The notes under the pieces were generated by a model. The model made no database searches, was not told the DNA's origin, and was given only the letters and a program-made list of their open reading frames with translations. From Tillandsia leiboldiana (lineage: Eukaryota > Streptophyta > Magnoliopsida > Poales > Bromeliaceae): a stretch of DNA of 64,000 nt. The DNA lies in contig CM055075.1 of the NCBI GenBank assembly GCA_029204045.2, positions 25,425,975-25,489,974 on the forward strand, read 5' to 3'. This document shows positions 1 to 12,965 of this stretch, one piece after another (positions within the stretch are counted from its first letter, which is position 1; the number at the start of each line of letters is the position of its first letter). The position numbers and the translations under genes were made by a program.

Positions 1-956
1 ATGTTGGCGTGTGCGACGTTTCGCTGCTATCAGGAGTGTATACGACGTTTCACCGCTCTGTGACCATGAGCTAGGGGTGTGTATAATGTTTCGTTGCCCT
101 GGGGCGAGATCAGGAAAAAGAATGGTTATTGAGAACTATAAGTATGGATTGATTCAAGACCGAGTCGGATGATTTAGCTAAGGTACAGGAATATTAGACT
201 AGCTGTGATATAGAAAAATGAATAATGAAATAGAAGTAAATGGTAGTTCAAAGTAAATGAACCTTAAGCTAGTTGTGGTATAAAAAAAATAAATAGTAAA
301 ATAGAAAAAGGTGGCAATTCCTATTTGCATGAATTTCATTATTGCGTTTGTATGAGACATAACATGTGATCATATTGTATATAATATAGCTTTATATTCC
401 AACGAATTATCTACTATATATTTTAGTTGTCTCCTTTGGACCTGGCGGGTCGAGCTTCTCGCTTGGGTGGTCGTACCTACTGTGAACTATTTTTATAATT
501 TTCACCCCTAAATTTTATAGAACATTCCGGTAGTAGCATAATGGCGCGGGATATAATGTGAAATGTTGTAAAAGGAAAAAAAAAAATATAATGTGTTGTA
601 TATATGCATAGAAGACTTGTAATAGAATAGTTATTTATGTTTTCTACATTATTCTTTCGTAATCTATGTATGAATTCGGTTATAGATAAAAATATTTCGA
701 ATTGTGCTGATTGTAACGCTTTGGGATGCCAAAAAAGACTCTGCCCATTTGACGGGTTTAGGTACGCACTCGTAGATTATTTTCTATTTGAAATGCGGGT
801 CGAAATATGATCATTTTATTTTTCATGCTAATGCAATCATATTTTTATTTTTATTTTTATTTTAATATAAACCAAAAATGCGCCCAGTATAAATAAAAAA
901 ATATTTATATTTTATGTAGTAGATGATTATGTACTTAGGCTCACCTAGTTTTTAAA
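1..956. other. AT-rich intergenic DNA, unresolved repeat remnant
   Basis: No coding potential is seen on either strand. The first ~120 bases and the stretch near 430-560 are less AT-rich than their surroundings and read like worn LTR-retroelement sequence, but no paired termini, primer site or protein fragment could be recognised. The rest is simple A/T-rich sequence. Confidence 0.4.
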
Positions 957-1414
957 GGAGATAATTGCCTGTGTACTTCTGAAATCTGAAAAAATATCAG
1001 ATTTATCCCTCTTATTTTTTTTCTTTCCAATATACCCTTCATACGTTCCACCGTTATTAAAAATATCCCTACCGTTTCCCTTTGTTAAGTTAACTATAGG
1101 GTTAAACTAGAGTTAAATAATAATCGGAGTTGAAAACTATCAGATATATCTATTTTGTTCCTATCTATCAAAACTATTGAAAATTTTAAGGGTACATAAG
1201 AAAAGTTGGTTATGGTAGAAGAGTATATTTGAAAGGGCAAAATGATAATTTTACACAGATAACGGCAGCTCCAAACGGTACACTAACAGAATTTAACTTC
1301 AGAAGTATTTTAGAAAGAAGTTGGAACGCAAGAAAGTTAGTTTTAATATTAGCCTTCTAAGAAAGGTAAATCTAAAAACAGAAAAAATTTGGAGGGTATA
1401 TAAAAAATTATTCC
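957..1414 (+). mobile_element. MITE-like element, copy A of the GGGATAATTGCC family (no telomere-like array)
   Basis: This shares its left ~200 bp and right ~200 bp with the copies at 3394-3977 and 51109-51684: same start (GGAGATAATTGCCTGTGTAC), same middle blocks and a similar degenerate right end. The TTTAGGG-rich core of the other two copies is absent and is replaced by ~60 bp of ordinary sequence. The flanks GTTTTTAAA (948-956) and CATTTTAAA agree at 7 of 9 positions, which fits an eroded 9-bp target duplication of Mutator type. It is non-coding. Confidence 0.7.
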
Positions 1415-2204
1415 ATTTTAAAATTATCACTGTAACTATCGTAATTAATATTGCGACAAGCTTCGATGGCTACAGTTTGAGCCTTACTTAAGAGACCAAC
1501 TGCATCATTTGAATTCAAGCCCATCAAACCAAACATCATCATTGAATACATATAAATTTACAGCCGCAGTACAATTACATAAGCGTACAACTAAGAGGCG
1601 AGCTATTCGGTTGCATACTGTTGAAACTACATATACATCTAAATTCAATGCTTGATTTGATACATTTAAATTTAGTTATTGTATTGAAATTTAATGAGAA
1701 GGGTCGATTACAGTAATTAAAACTAAGTTCAAATTGAACTGCTGCAGCAGTTGAATAGAATAATTTTAAACAAATAATTAGATATTCTCAACATCACTTC
1801 TCAAATTTATGCAACTAAATAAATTATTTATAATTATAATATTTTGTATTATATATCATCAAATAAGATATATAGGAAGCTCCATCATAACTTTTCGATA
1901 TAAAAAATTTTAAATCAAATAAATTTTGGTTAAAAAATTATTTATACTATTTAAAACAAGATCTATACTCTTGATCTTGATCACAAGAATCCTATCATCA
2001 CTTTTTGAAGAATATTAATTTTCAGCCATTTATTTTTATGTCCGGTTGATAGACACAAGAGAACAAAATAAAAACATTGTGAAATTTAATCTTTAAATAA
2101 TTTAAATAATTTTAGATCATATTCAACGGTACTGATCGTCGATTTAAAAACTCCATCATCGAAAATAAATCAATAGCTACGGAGCCCGTTTGCTACCGAT
2201 AGTT
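1415..2204. other. AT-rich intergenic DNA
   Basis: No gene, RNA gene or clear element end is seen. The sequence is unique-looking AT-rich DNA without long open frames. Confidence 0.5.
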
Positions 2205-3250
2205 TGTGACACCCCAATAGTACCACATCGGAAATAGTCTCACAATAGATGGGAATGGAGTTGTGATTGAATATATAAGAGATATAAACACTAGTAATAG
2301 TAATTGAGCTTAAATATTTTAGATTGTCTAGATTGTGACACTCCAATAGTATCACATCGGAAATAGTCTCACAATGAATGAAAATGAAGTTGTGATTGGA
2401 CATATAAAAAACAAACACTAGTAGTCTCACAATAAATGGGAATGAAGTTGTGATTGGGTATATAAGAGACATAAACACTAGTAACAATGATGGGAATGAA
2501 AATAGTTTCACAATGAATGGGAATGAAGTTATGATTGAGTATATAAGAGACATGAACAATAGTAATTGTGATGGATGGGATATATAAGAGACATAAACGC
2601 TAATAATTGTGATGGATTGGATATATAAGAGACATAAACACTAGAAAATGATAATTGAGTTTAAATATTAGGTTAATTGTATACGGTTTTCCGTAAACAT
2701 ATCGAATAGCAAATATATCCCTATAAAGTTCAACTTTTCATATTTATCCCTTCAAAAGTCCTAAGTTATTCACATTTCGAATAGCAGATATATCCCTACA
2801 AAGTTCAACTTTTCATATTTATCCCCACAAAAGTCCCAAGTTATTTATATATATCTCTCCGGTTTATTACTGTTAGTTCATTGTTTATTTTTTAACCGAC
2901 TATATGTTAATTGATAGTTTTGCCTTTTTAAAAATATTCCTCCAAAGGTTTCAACTTTTAAAATAATAAAAAAATGTCTTGAAGGATAAAAAAATAAATT
3001 TATCTCACTAACTAACTAAGATTAAGTATTTAACCTATGGTTAACTAGATTTTTCTAATAGAGATAGACGGTAGGAATATATATGAATAACGTTAGATAT
3101 TTTAAGAGATAAATATAAAAAGTTGAACTTTGTAGAAATATATCTGTTATTCGATATATTTACAGAGAGCCGTATGCAATTAACCCTTAAATATTTTAAA
3201 TTATGGTTCGGGCCTAACAAATTATTATTGTTAATGGTATATAATTTTCT
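2205..3250 (+). mobile_element. TRIM LTR remnant with amplified promoter segment, interrupted by a MITE
   Basis: It starts TGTGACACCCCAATAG, the LTR start of the TRIM family seen intact at 58.4-60.7 kb. A ~50-70 bp segment (AATGGGAATGAAGTTGTGAT followed by GGGTATATAAGAGACATAAA) recurs about six times up to ~2650, so the TATA-like part of the LTR has been amplified in tandem. The LTR is then cut by the element at 2670-3186 and resumes after it, with the expected GGGCCTAACAAATTATTATT block. Confidence 0.7.
2670..3186. mobile_element. Long-TIR MITE (9-bp TSD) inserted in a TRIM LTR
   Basis: The left end reads AGGTTAATTGTATACGG and the right end, reversed, GGGTTAATTGCATACGG. The inverted arms extend for about 85 bp with mismatches (AAAGTTCAACTTTTCATATT against its complement). 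Perfect 9-bp direct repeats TTAAATATT flank it (2661-2669 and 3187-3195), and the TRIM LTR reads continuously across the empty site. There is no coding capacity. A 9-bp duplication points to the Mutator superfamily. Confidence 0.8.
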
Positions 3251-3361
3251 AGCTCAACTCTATTTATAATTGCATATATTATTAATTATACTGTAATCGA
3301 ACGGAGCGAATTCACTCGATATTAAATAAATATGATTTCGAATACAAATATAAAATAAATT

Positions 3362-3393
<32 letters not shown>

Positions 3394-3977
3394 GGGATAA
3401 TTGCCTGTGTACCCCTGAAATATGAAGAAATATCTGATTTACCCCTCTTATTTTTTTCTTTCCAATATACCCTTCATACGTTCCACCGTTATTAAAAATA
3501 CCCTACCGTTTCCCTTTGTTAAGTTAACTAGGGTTAAACTAGAGTTAAATAATATATACCTATTTTGCCCAGGTTTAGGGTTTAGGGTTTAGGATTTTTT
3601 AGGGTTTTAGGGTTTAGGGTTTAGGGTTTTAGGGTTTAGGATTTTTTAGGGTTCTAGGGTTTAGGGTTTAGAGTTTTAGGGTTTAGGGTTTAGGGTTTTT
3701 TAGGGTTTTAGGGTTTAGGATTTAGGGTTTTAGGGTTTAGGGTTTAGGGTTTTAGGGTTTAGGGGTTTAGGGTTTTAAGGTTTAAGGAATATTTGAAAGG
3801 GCAAAATAGTAATTACACACAGATAACGGCAGTTCCAAACGGTATACTAACAGAGTTTAACTTTAGGGGTATTTTGGAAAGAAGTTGGAACGTAAGAAGG
3901 GTAGTTTTAATATTAGCCTTCTAAGAGGGGTAAATCTGAAAACAGAAAAATTTTTAGGGGTATGTAGAAAATTGCCC
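3394..3977 (+). mobile_element. MITE-like element, copy B, carrying a telomere-like TTTAGGG array
   Basis: It begins GGGATAATTGCCTGTGTACC and ends GTAGAAAATTGCCC, giving short imperfect inverted termini. It lies inside a (TA)n tract. The core at about 3571-3783 is a run of TTTAGGG and TTTTAGGG units arranged in a longer ~55-bp period. The flanking arms match copies A and C, so the array belongs to the element and is not a chromosome end. Confidence 0.75.
3571..3783 (+). repeat. Interstitial telomere-like (TTTAGGG)n array
   Basis: This consists of plant-type telomere heptamers TTTAGGG mixed with TTTTAGGG and GGGTTTTTTAGGG variants, read on the + strand. The same order of variants is seen at 51309-51493 inside another copy of the same element. 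On the opposite strand each junction gives AAACCCTAA, the telo-box bound by telomere-repeat-binding factors. Confidence 0.9.
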
Positions 3978-4199
3978 ATATATATATATATATATATATT
4001 ATTTAAATTTATATTTTAAAAATTTAAATTTACTATAATATACTTTAAAATATTATAAAAATAAATAATTATTTAAAATTTTAAATTTTTAGTCAGTGTA
4101 AAATTTGAATATAAATTTGTAATATACCTCGGATTCGGATTCGAATTCCAATTGTGTGTTTAACAGTCTATCGAGTTGGAGTTTAATAAATGTTTATAA

Positions 4200-4680
4200 A
4201 TTTGCTTTAAATCCGACCGTTGATATCCCTAGTGGTGCGTGACTGTTGCGGGTTTACGTGGAGGTCTATGACTGATACGGTCCAGGCATCTTGTCTGGCA
4301 ACTCGTGGGTGCGGCCGCTCACATCTGAGTCCTGACGGTGAGCAGTCTTCTCGCGTCCGTACACGCGTCGAGCAATTGCGGGCAACGTGGCGACGGCTGG
4401 AAAGACAAAACAACAACAACAACAACAACAACAACAAGAGGACGCCGTCAACGTCTCCCCCGATATTCGAGCTGCCAGCTCGCCCGCCAACAGAAACCTC
4501 TCAACGGCGCAGCGCCGTCAGTCACTCTCCATTCTTTCCTAATTTTTGACAGGCGAAACTTCTCAAATCAGTCTCAACGGCCCCCAACATGACCCGTGTA
4601 ATCCGGCACGACGCCACACGTAATTACAGACCGTTTGATTTGGGCCAAGTAAACGCCCCGAAGTGTAAATGTAAATAAAA
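4200..4680. other. GC-rich unique island with (CAA)n
   Basis: About 450 bp of high-GC sequence with many CpG sites stands out from the AT-rich surroundings. It contains CCGTTGATATCC near 4217 and a (CAA)n microsatellite at about 4409-4437. Open frames exist on both strands, but they are explained by GC content and none resembles a known protein. It could be a relic promoter or first exon of a lost gene, or gene DNA captured by an element. Confidence 0.45.
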
Positions 4681-6355
<1,675 letters not shown>

Positions 6356-6359
<4 letters not shown>

Positions 6360-6967
6360 CAGGTTATACATGTTGACACGCTTAATCTATGATAAATGAA
6401 TTGAATTTAAGTGTAAATGACTATTACAATTAGTTATATATACTTATATGAGTACTTGTGCGATTACACTAGCTTCTAGCTAGAAGTTTTGAGTCTCATA
6501 TACGAAACACAAAAAAAAAAAAAAAAAAAATAATCCCTGACCTCTTGTGATAGCGACATATATTAGACAGGCCTAGTGGTTGCTATCTAATTAAAATTTT
6601 ATCTAGTGTTAAATATTAGGCTCATTTTTATAAGATTGATCTTTTAATAACTTTTTACGTTTCGTAAGATCGTAGGATCGATTATGATCTTTGATATTTA
6701 TTTAATGGATTAAATTTCTACCTCTTATCTCACTGTCCTGTCGAGATACGTTGCATGTAAAGAAAAGCGTGATAGAAAAATTATTCAATTTGTTTATGCA
6801 AATAATGATACATCTATCATGTAGAGTGCACTTAATTAGTCAGCATTAATTAACCTATACTCAAATACCAAATGGACACTCTAGTATTGGTTTGGTACAA
6901 ATTTTATTTGTCATGCCTATTATGGAGAAAATTAGTTTTCTTCCTGTGTGAACGCTTTTTATATATG
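6356..6967. other. AT-rich intergenic DNA
   Basis: No gene is seen. A poly(A) stretch at about 6511-6530 follows a segment similar to 5225-5290. Confidence 0.4.
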
Positions 6968-7455
6968 TGTAACATCCTAATAGTTTTATATCGAATGTAA
7001 AAAAAAATTTCATTGAATATATTAACATATTAATAATAATAACCGAATTTAAATTGATTGTCCCCGGTGCAAGTAATAAAGGACTTGGTGATTGATATCC
7101 GAGGTCCCTAGTTCGAAGTCTAATTAATTCATATTTTCAGCTAAGTTTATTTCAGAATAAACGAACCGGATATCATGCTACATTTCTCTCACAAAAAAAA
7201 AATAATAAAAACCTACACGGAGCAAAGTGTTATACCACGGTTTGGTGGAAGACATTTCTAGAATCTCACATCTCCCGATATGATTTAGGTGTGGACGGTG
7301 TGGACCTGGCGAGGACGTCAAAATGTAAATAGAGTTCCACATCGGATTGAATATATAAAGCACACGTACTAGTAATAATAATCGAAATTAAATATTTTGA
7401 ACCGTATAATTTAAGCGAAATAAATTATTATCGCTAGCGGATTGAATCGTTGCAA
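6968..7455 (+). mobile_element. Decayed TRIM retrotransposon with internal SINE insertion
   Basis: A worn LTR start (TGTAACATCCTAATAG) at the left and a second worn LTR at about 7325-7455 (CCACATCGG, then ACTAGTAATAATAATCG) flank a remnant of the TRIM internal region (GGCGAGGACGTCAAAATG). The left LTR is broken near 7057 by a tRNA-like SINE. Confidence 0.55.
7058..7201 (+). mobile_element. tRNA-derived SINE-like element
   Basis: It shows a box-A-like block (GGTGCAAGTAATAAAGG) about 45 bp upstream of a box-B-like block (TAGTTCGAAGTC), followed by ~80 bp of unrelated body and an A-rich 3' end at about 7192-7201. This is the layout of a plant SINE with an internal Pol III promoter. Similar but weaker promoter-like pieces occur near 17690, 44325 and 55855. 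Confidence 0.55.
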
Positions 7456-8522
7456 TATGTAACAAAATATGCTACTAATTAATATGTTGTCAAATAAATC
7501 AATGAAAAGATCTAATCAACGCGGATATTACAATTTTATATCGAAATAATATTGAAGAAAATTTTAAGGTTTTTAATTTTGATGAAACTTAGAAAACTTT
7601 TACTATATGTTAGATTTTTTTTAATAGAATATTAATTATAAAAATATTTTTGATGATTAAAAATAATACTTTTATATTTTCGACGACCAAAAAATTTAAG
7701 CTCTTTTAACCTTTTCTCATTCAATGTTATAAAATTAGGAAAACAATAGAAACATATATGTATTCAATGTTATAAAATTAGGAAAACAATAGAAACATAT
7801 ATGTGACCACAATTATCATGACTATATAATTTTTTTTTCATGGAAAGAAGTTATTGCACCGTAACATTTATAATTATTTATATTTATACATGTTTGAGTG
7901 TTAGAACAAGTTATTCAATCATAAATTAGTCAACGATAGTTTTCTTGCATAATTAAATTAAAAGTTAGTTTTTTTTAAAAAATTAAGATTTTGATATTTA
8001 TAATTTAGTAGGATAATATTTTTCATCAAATAAGTGATTTATATATATTATTTTAAGAAAATTATTTCAATCACATTTTTTTTTCTACCAAATACCAAGA
8101 GAGATTCTTGAGCAATTTAAAAGAGATAAGCTAAATAAGATATATTTACTCCTTAACAAGATATTAGGGGTGTTATCCAAAAATTGATTTCATAAGAAAT
8201 CAATCAATATTCACACTCCCCACTAATGCTAGCTCATAATGAATATAAAAAGCATATGAAATTGATAGGTGAAATAGATGACAGTGATTTAAATATAACA
8301 CATCAATTTAATCTCCTTTTTGAAAAAAAAATAAATTAGAATATAATCTATTAAAGGTTGAAGGTGAGAATCGAATTCATGATTTTTTTAAATAAAAAAA
8401 TTTAAAATTTATTATAATAATATTAAATAATATGAAATATTCGTACTTCTCTAAGTCTTCGTTTGATTATGGAATAAGAAAGAACTAGTTGTTTTAGAAC
8501 TATTGTAAAAATGCATTTGGTT
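7456..8522. other. AT-rich DNA including a 43-bp tandem duplication
   Basis: A 43-bp unit beginning ATTCAATGTTATAAAATTAG is present twice in direct tandem (7719-7761 and 7762-7804), identical in both copies. No gene is seen elsewhere in this stretch. Confidence 0.6.
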
Positions 8523-9101
<579 letters not shown>

Positions 9102-9109
9102 ATTTGGTT

Positions 9110-9345
9110 GGGTATTAAGATTAGTATCCGGTATAAGAGAATTTGTATTTTGTGTGCTAACGGAGAATAAGAAGAATAGAGAGTAGTAGTTGTATGAAAT
9201 GACGAAATTACCCTCAACCATAATAGTTTTTTAAAATAAATAAAAATTTTACTTATATTATTTTAAATATTTAATTTAAGATATTTATTAAAAAAAAGTA
9301 TTAAAATTTATATTTTACTTGTATATAAAAAAAAATTACTAAAAA
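9110..9345 (+). repeat. Dispersed repeat; inverted partner at 13800-14060
   Basis: The segment around GACGAAATTACCC through TTTTACTTATATTATTTTAA and beyond matches the reverse complement of about 13800-14060 over some 230 bp. With 8455-8522 it forms one unit interrupted by the hAT element. It is probably the end of an older DNA transposon, with the terminal motif CTTCGTTTGATTATGG near 8456. Confidence 0.5.
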
Positions 9346-9955
9346 ATTTTAAAACTTTGAAACTTTATAAATTTTTAAAAATTAAAAATTTTGTATATGA
9401 AAATTGGTATAAATTTTAAAAATTTAAAAATTTGATATAAATTTATTAAAAATTAAAGTTAAAAATTTAAAAATTTGTATAAATTTTAAAGTTTTAAAAT
9501 TTTAAAAAATTAAAGTTAAAAGTTTTAAAAACTATAAAATTTAAAAATTCTCTAAAGTTAAAAATTTATAAGTGCTAAAAAATTTAATTTTAATTATCTC
9601 AAAAAATTACAAAAAGTGGGAGCAAAAGTTATAATTTTTAAATTTGTATAAATTTAAAAAATTTTATAAAATTTTTTTTATAAATTTGTATACATTTTAA
9701 AAGAAAATTAAAAAATAAAATTTTTAGATTTATTAAAAAATAAAGTTAAAGTTTTAAAAATTTATAAAATAAAAAAATTAAATTTTAAATTTTATAAATT
9801 TAAATATCTTAAAATTTTAAATTTTTTAATTAAAAAAAAGAAAAGGGGTGGAATGGAACCAATCTTGTTCCACCCAAGCTGATTTTATTCCACCCAAGCG
9901 GGGGAAATAGTTGTTCACATTATATTCCATCCAAGCGGGGAAAATAGCTGTTCCC
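9346..9955. other. A/T simple sequence
   Basis: This is dominated by TTTAAAA/AAATTT permutations. Near 9845-9950 there is a short GC-richer direct repeat (TTCCATCCAAGCGGGG type). No genes are seen. Confidence 0.5.
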
Positions 9956-10800
9956 TGCTTACCGAGTTACCCGAGATAACAATACCTGATAAACAGGGGG
10001 TTGGATAACCTGCGGGCGGGTTATTGTATCCGCAGCCCGCGGGTTATATAGGCATAGATAAAATTTATCCGTAAATTTTTAGGTTGCCAACGTCTTTACC
10101 CATGCCCACCTGCAGATGGACAGGTGGGTATGCGGATTACCCCCAAGATTTTTTATTTTTATTTTTTCTATACTTTTCCAATATAAAATATATAATACAT
10201 AATTTTTAAAAATATAATATAATTTATTTAAAATATCACAATAAATAATAAATAATATAAAATCTTTAAGCACATAAATTATGTAATATAAAAATATTTT
10301 ATCTTTCCAAAATTTTGTGATACAAAATTAATAAAATTTTCATAATTATAAAATCAAATATTATAAAAATAAATCACAAAAACTCAATCTACAAGTATAA
10401 CTTTAGTAGTTGATTTTCTTAATTCCAAACTTTCACCAATTTTCAACAATGCCACCACAAGGTTCTTGTCATTATATTTATTTATATTTTAAATTTTGAA
10501 TAATTAATTCTCACGGCGTAGTACGAGAGGTGATCACAACGATAAAAAAAAATACGGAAAAAAAATTAGAGTTAAAATTTTTAAGAATATATAAATAAAA
10601 ATAATATGTATTTTTAATTAAAAAATTTATGCGGAACCCATGGGTATCCGCAGGTTGCCCAAAAAGCCCACGACTAAATGGGTGCCCACCGGTTTCACCC
10701 ATAATTTTTTAGATAAGAAAAACAAATATCCATACCTGCAAATTTACTGATAACCATGGATACTTGCGGGTACGAGTAAGAATTACCAGGTCTAGGAATA
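9956..10800. mobile_element. Probable non-autonomous DNA transposon with GGGTA/CCCGC subterminal motifs
   Basis: Both flanks carry many short GC-rich motifs in both orientations (CTGCGGGCGGGTTATTG and GCAGCCCGCGGGTTAT on the left; GGATACTTGCGGGTACGAG on the right) around an AT-rich core. The architecture resembles the hAT elements at 8523, 29541 and 56523, but exact ends and a target duplication could not be fixed. Confidence 0.4.
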
Positions 10801-11490
10801 ACCCGATAAGCGAGGGAACAACTGTTCTCCCCTCACTTATTTATGTTTGGAGATAAGATAGAGGATAACCTCTTATCCTCTCCTTATTTTCGTATCCAAT
10901 CATAACCTAAAAGTTTGAGAGTGTCAAATAACCATAAAGCTATCTTCATTTAAAACCTTAAGCAATTTAAATTTTTTTTTTGAGAAAAAGATAGCAAGTT
11001 AGCCGTTTTATTTAACTGGAAACTAAATTAGGCAATAGAAGTGAGACAACAGGGTCGCAGAAAAAATAAAACAAAAAATATTTTTGATATTTTTTATTCA
11101 GTACTCATGTGTAGATTCAAATTTTTTTAATGACACAAAATAAAACAATAAAAAAAATTAAATGAGAATTAAAATCTAAAAAAGAATTTGAAGTCAGAAT
11201 ATGCCGCTCCGATACAGTGTTACCGTGTTACAGAAGTAATCCACGTAGTAGGAAATAGATCAAGAAATATATATATATATTAAAAATATTCTAAGAATCT
11301 AATGTGAATATTCGAAGACCGGGTCTATGGACCGCGGTCAATGTAATTATGTCCCCATGCCTACAAGTGTAATACATTGGAGCACGTGGTCCCCACAGGA
11401 GCCTCCTTTGAGCGACACGTGCCACGGTTGTTGGGCGGTTACAATCAACAGTTTCTTACTAACGTTTGGGGCCATTTGGATATCTTTAAA
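10801..11490. other. Intergenic DNA with two CACGTG motifs
   Basis: Most is AT-rich. From about 11318 to 11480 GC content rises, and two palindromic CACGTG motifs occur 33 bp apart (11383-11388, 11416-11421), followed by TTGGGCGGTTACAATC. This resembles promoter sequence, but no gene follows: the hairpin MITE at 11491 does. Confidence 0.4.
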
Positions 11491-11659
11491 GGAAAATGCT
11501 ATGTGTACACCCCTTTCGGGGTGTACATCATACATCCTATCCATCCAAGGGTGGGGATGTGATGATGGGTCATTTGATGTGACCCGTAAAAAATATCGCC
11601 ACCATTAAAATGGTGGAGGTGTATGATGTACACCCCTTCGGGGTGTACATGTAGCATTG

Positions 11660-11662
<3 letters not shown>
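11491..11662 (+). mobile_element. Hairpin MITE copy 1 (subfamily I)
   Basis: It begins GGAAAATGCTATGTGTACAC and ends GGTGTACATGTAGCATTGCTC. It contains five successive short palindromes, the outer two of TGTACACCCC...GGGGTGTACA type. The central block (GGTCATTTGATGTGACC) and the CCACCATTAAAATGGTGG block place it with the copies at 19162 and 43557. The right flank is (TA)n, and no matching 9-bp duplication remains. It is non-coding. Confidence 0.85.

Positions 11663-11663
<1 letters not shown>

Positions 11664-11710
<47 letters not shown>
11664..11710. repeat. (TA)n microsatellite
   Basis: A pure TA tract abuts the right end of the hairpin MITE. Confidence 0.95.
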
Positions 11711-11714
<4 letters not shown>

Positions 11715-12557
11715 GTATAGTTAAATTATATTTTAAAAAATAAAGTTAAATAATAATTCATTCTAATTAAAAGAATTTTTTTTTTTCAATTTTTTGCTTC
11801 CCTCACCTTCAAGATCCTTCAAGATGTGATAAATTTTAAATTTTTTATTTCAAAATTTTAAATTTTAAATTTTAAATTTTAAATTTAAAAATATAAATTT
11901 AGAATTTTTAATTTTTAAATTTAAAATTTTAAAATTAAAAATTAAAAATTTTAATTTTAATATTTTAAAATTTGAATGTGTATTGAAATTTAAAATTTAA
12001 AATCTAAACATACCCTTGTTCTTAACCTTCTATTTTCACTCTGTTTTAGAAAATATTTTTGTATACTGTATTTGAAATGTATATTTTATATCTTATTTAT
12101 TTTAGGATGAAATAAATTTTATTAGTCACTTCTAAATAACAAATAAAAAAAATTTTATTCTTTAATAAATGAAATGTACATCTTACATCTATTTTGGAGT
12201 GTACTGATAGCGTTGTTTGTTTGAATAGAATAGGCCATGATAGTTTTAAAAAGATTCTATCTCAGGAACCAATAAATAAGAAAATTTATTTATTTATTTA
12301 TTTATTTTTTTAATGCTTTGTAAAAAAATTTAATAACATTTTTTTTTGCTAAATATTAGAGTTGTCGAGATTGAATTTGGATGAGGATGCGAATTAAGGC
12401 AACTAAAAATATAGTATAGTTAAACTATATAATGTTCATGAATTTTTTAATTTTTTTATTAAACGTTTGGGTAGTTCAAAATAAATTTTTTTAAAGCATA
12501 GCTATACTATATTCAAAAAGATGGGATAAAGTAAAAATCAAGTTTAACCAATTCCTT

Positions 12558-12562
<5 letters not shown>
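11711..12562. other. AT-rich DNA with heptameric (AAATTTT)n tracts
   Basis: Short runs of AAATTTT heptamers occur at about 11830-11885. Around 12046-12215 lies a weakly palindromic segment (GAAATGTATATTTTATATC / GAAATGTACATCTTACATC) resembling a decayed hairpin MITE. No genes are seen. Confidence 0.45.

Positions 12563-12598
<36 letters not shown>
12563..12598. repeat. Poly(T) tract
   Basis: An uninterrupted T homopolymer of roughly 35 bases. Confidence 0.95.
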
Positions 12599-12599
<1 letters not shown>

Positions 12600-12834
12600 C
12601 ATTTTTGGACTCTCTCACTTCTAAAATATGGTAAATTTTAAACTTCAAATTTTAAAATTTTAAATTTAAATTTTTAACACAAAAATTTAAATGTTAAAAT
12701 ATAAATATAAAATTTTAAAGTTTAAATTTTAAAATTAGGATTTAAATTTTACATTTTAAAATTAGGATTTAAATTTAAAATTTTAAAATTTCAAATTTGA
12801 ATTTTAGTTTTAAAATTTTAAAATTTTAATGTAT

Positions 12835-12965
12835 ATTTAAATTTAAAATTTAAATTTAAAATTTAAAATTTAAAATTTAAAATTTAAAATTTAAAATTCA
12901 AAATTTAAAATTTAAAATTCAAAATTTAAAATTTAAAATTTAAAATTTAAAATTTAAAATTTTAA
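12835..12965. repeat. (TTTAAAA)n heptamer array
   Basis: About 17 tandem copies of TTTAAAA, with occasional TTCAAAA, keep a strict 7-bp period. Flanking sequence on the left is also TTTAAA-rich but aperiodic. Confidence 0.85.

Noticed and set aside
3571..3783. Former telomere or chromosome-fusion site
   Set aside because: The same array with the same arms recurs at 51309-51493, so it travels with a repeat element.
4220..4592. Overlapping open frames with poly(Asn), poly(Thr) or poly(Cys)
   Set aside because: They come from a (CAA)n microsatellite read in different frames, with no conserved flanking protein.
7058..7140. tRNA gene
   Set aside because: Box A/B-like blocks are present, but there is no acceptor stem or cloverleaf and an A-rich tail follows, so SINE is the better reading.
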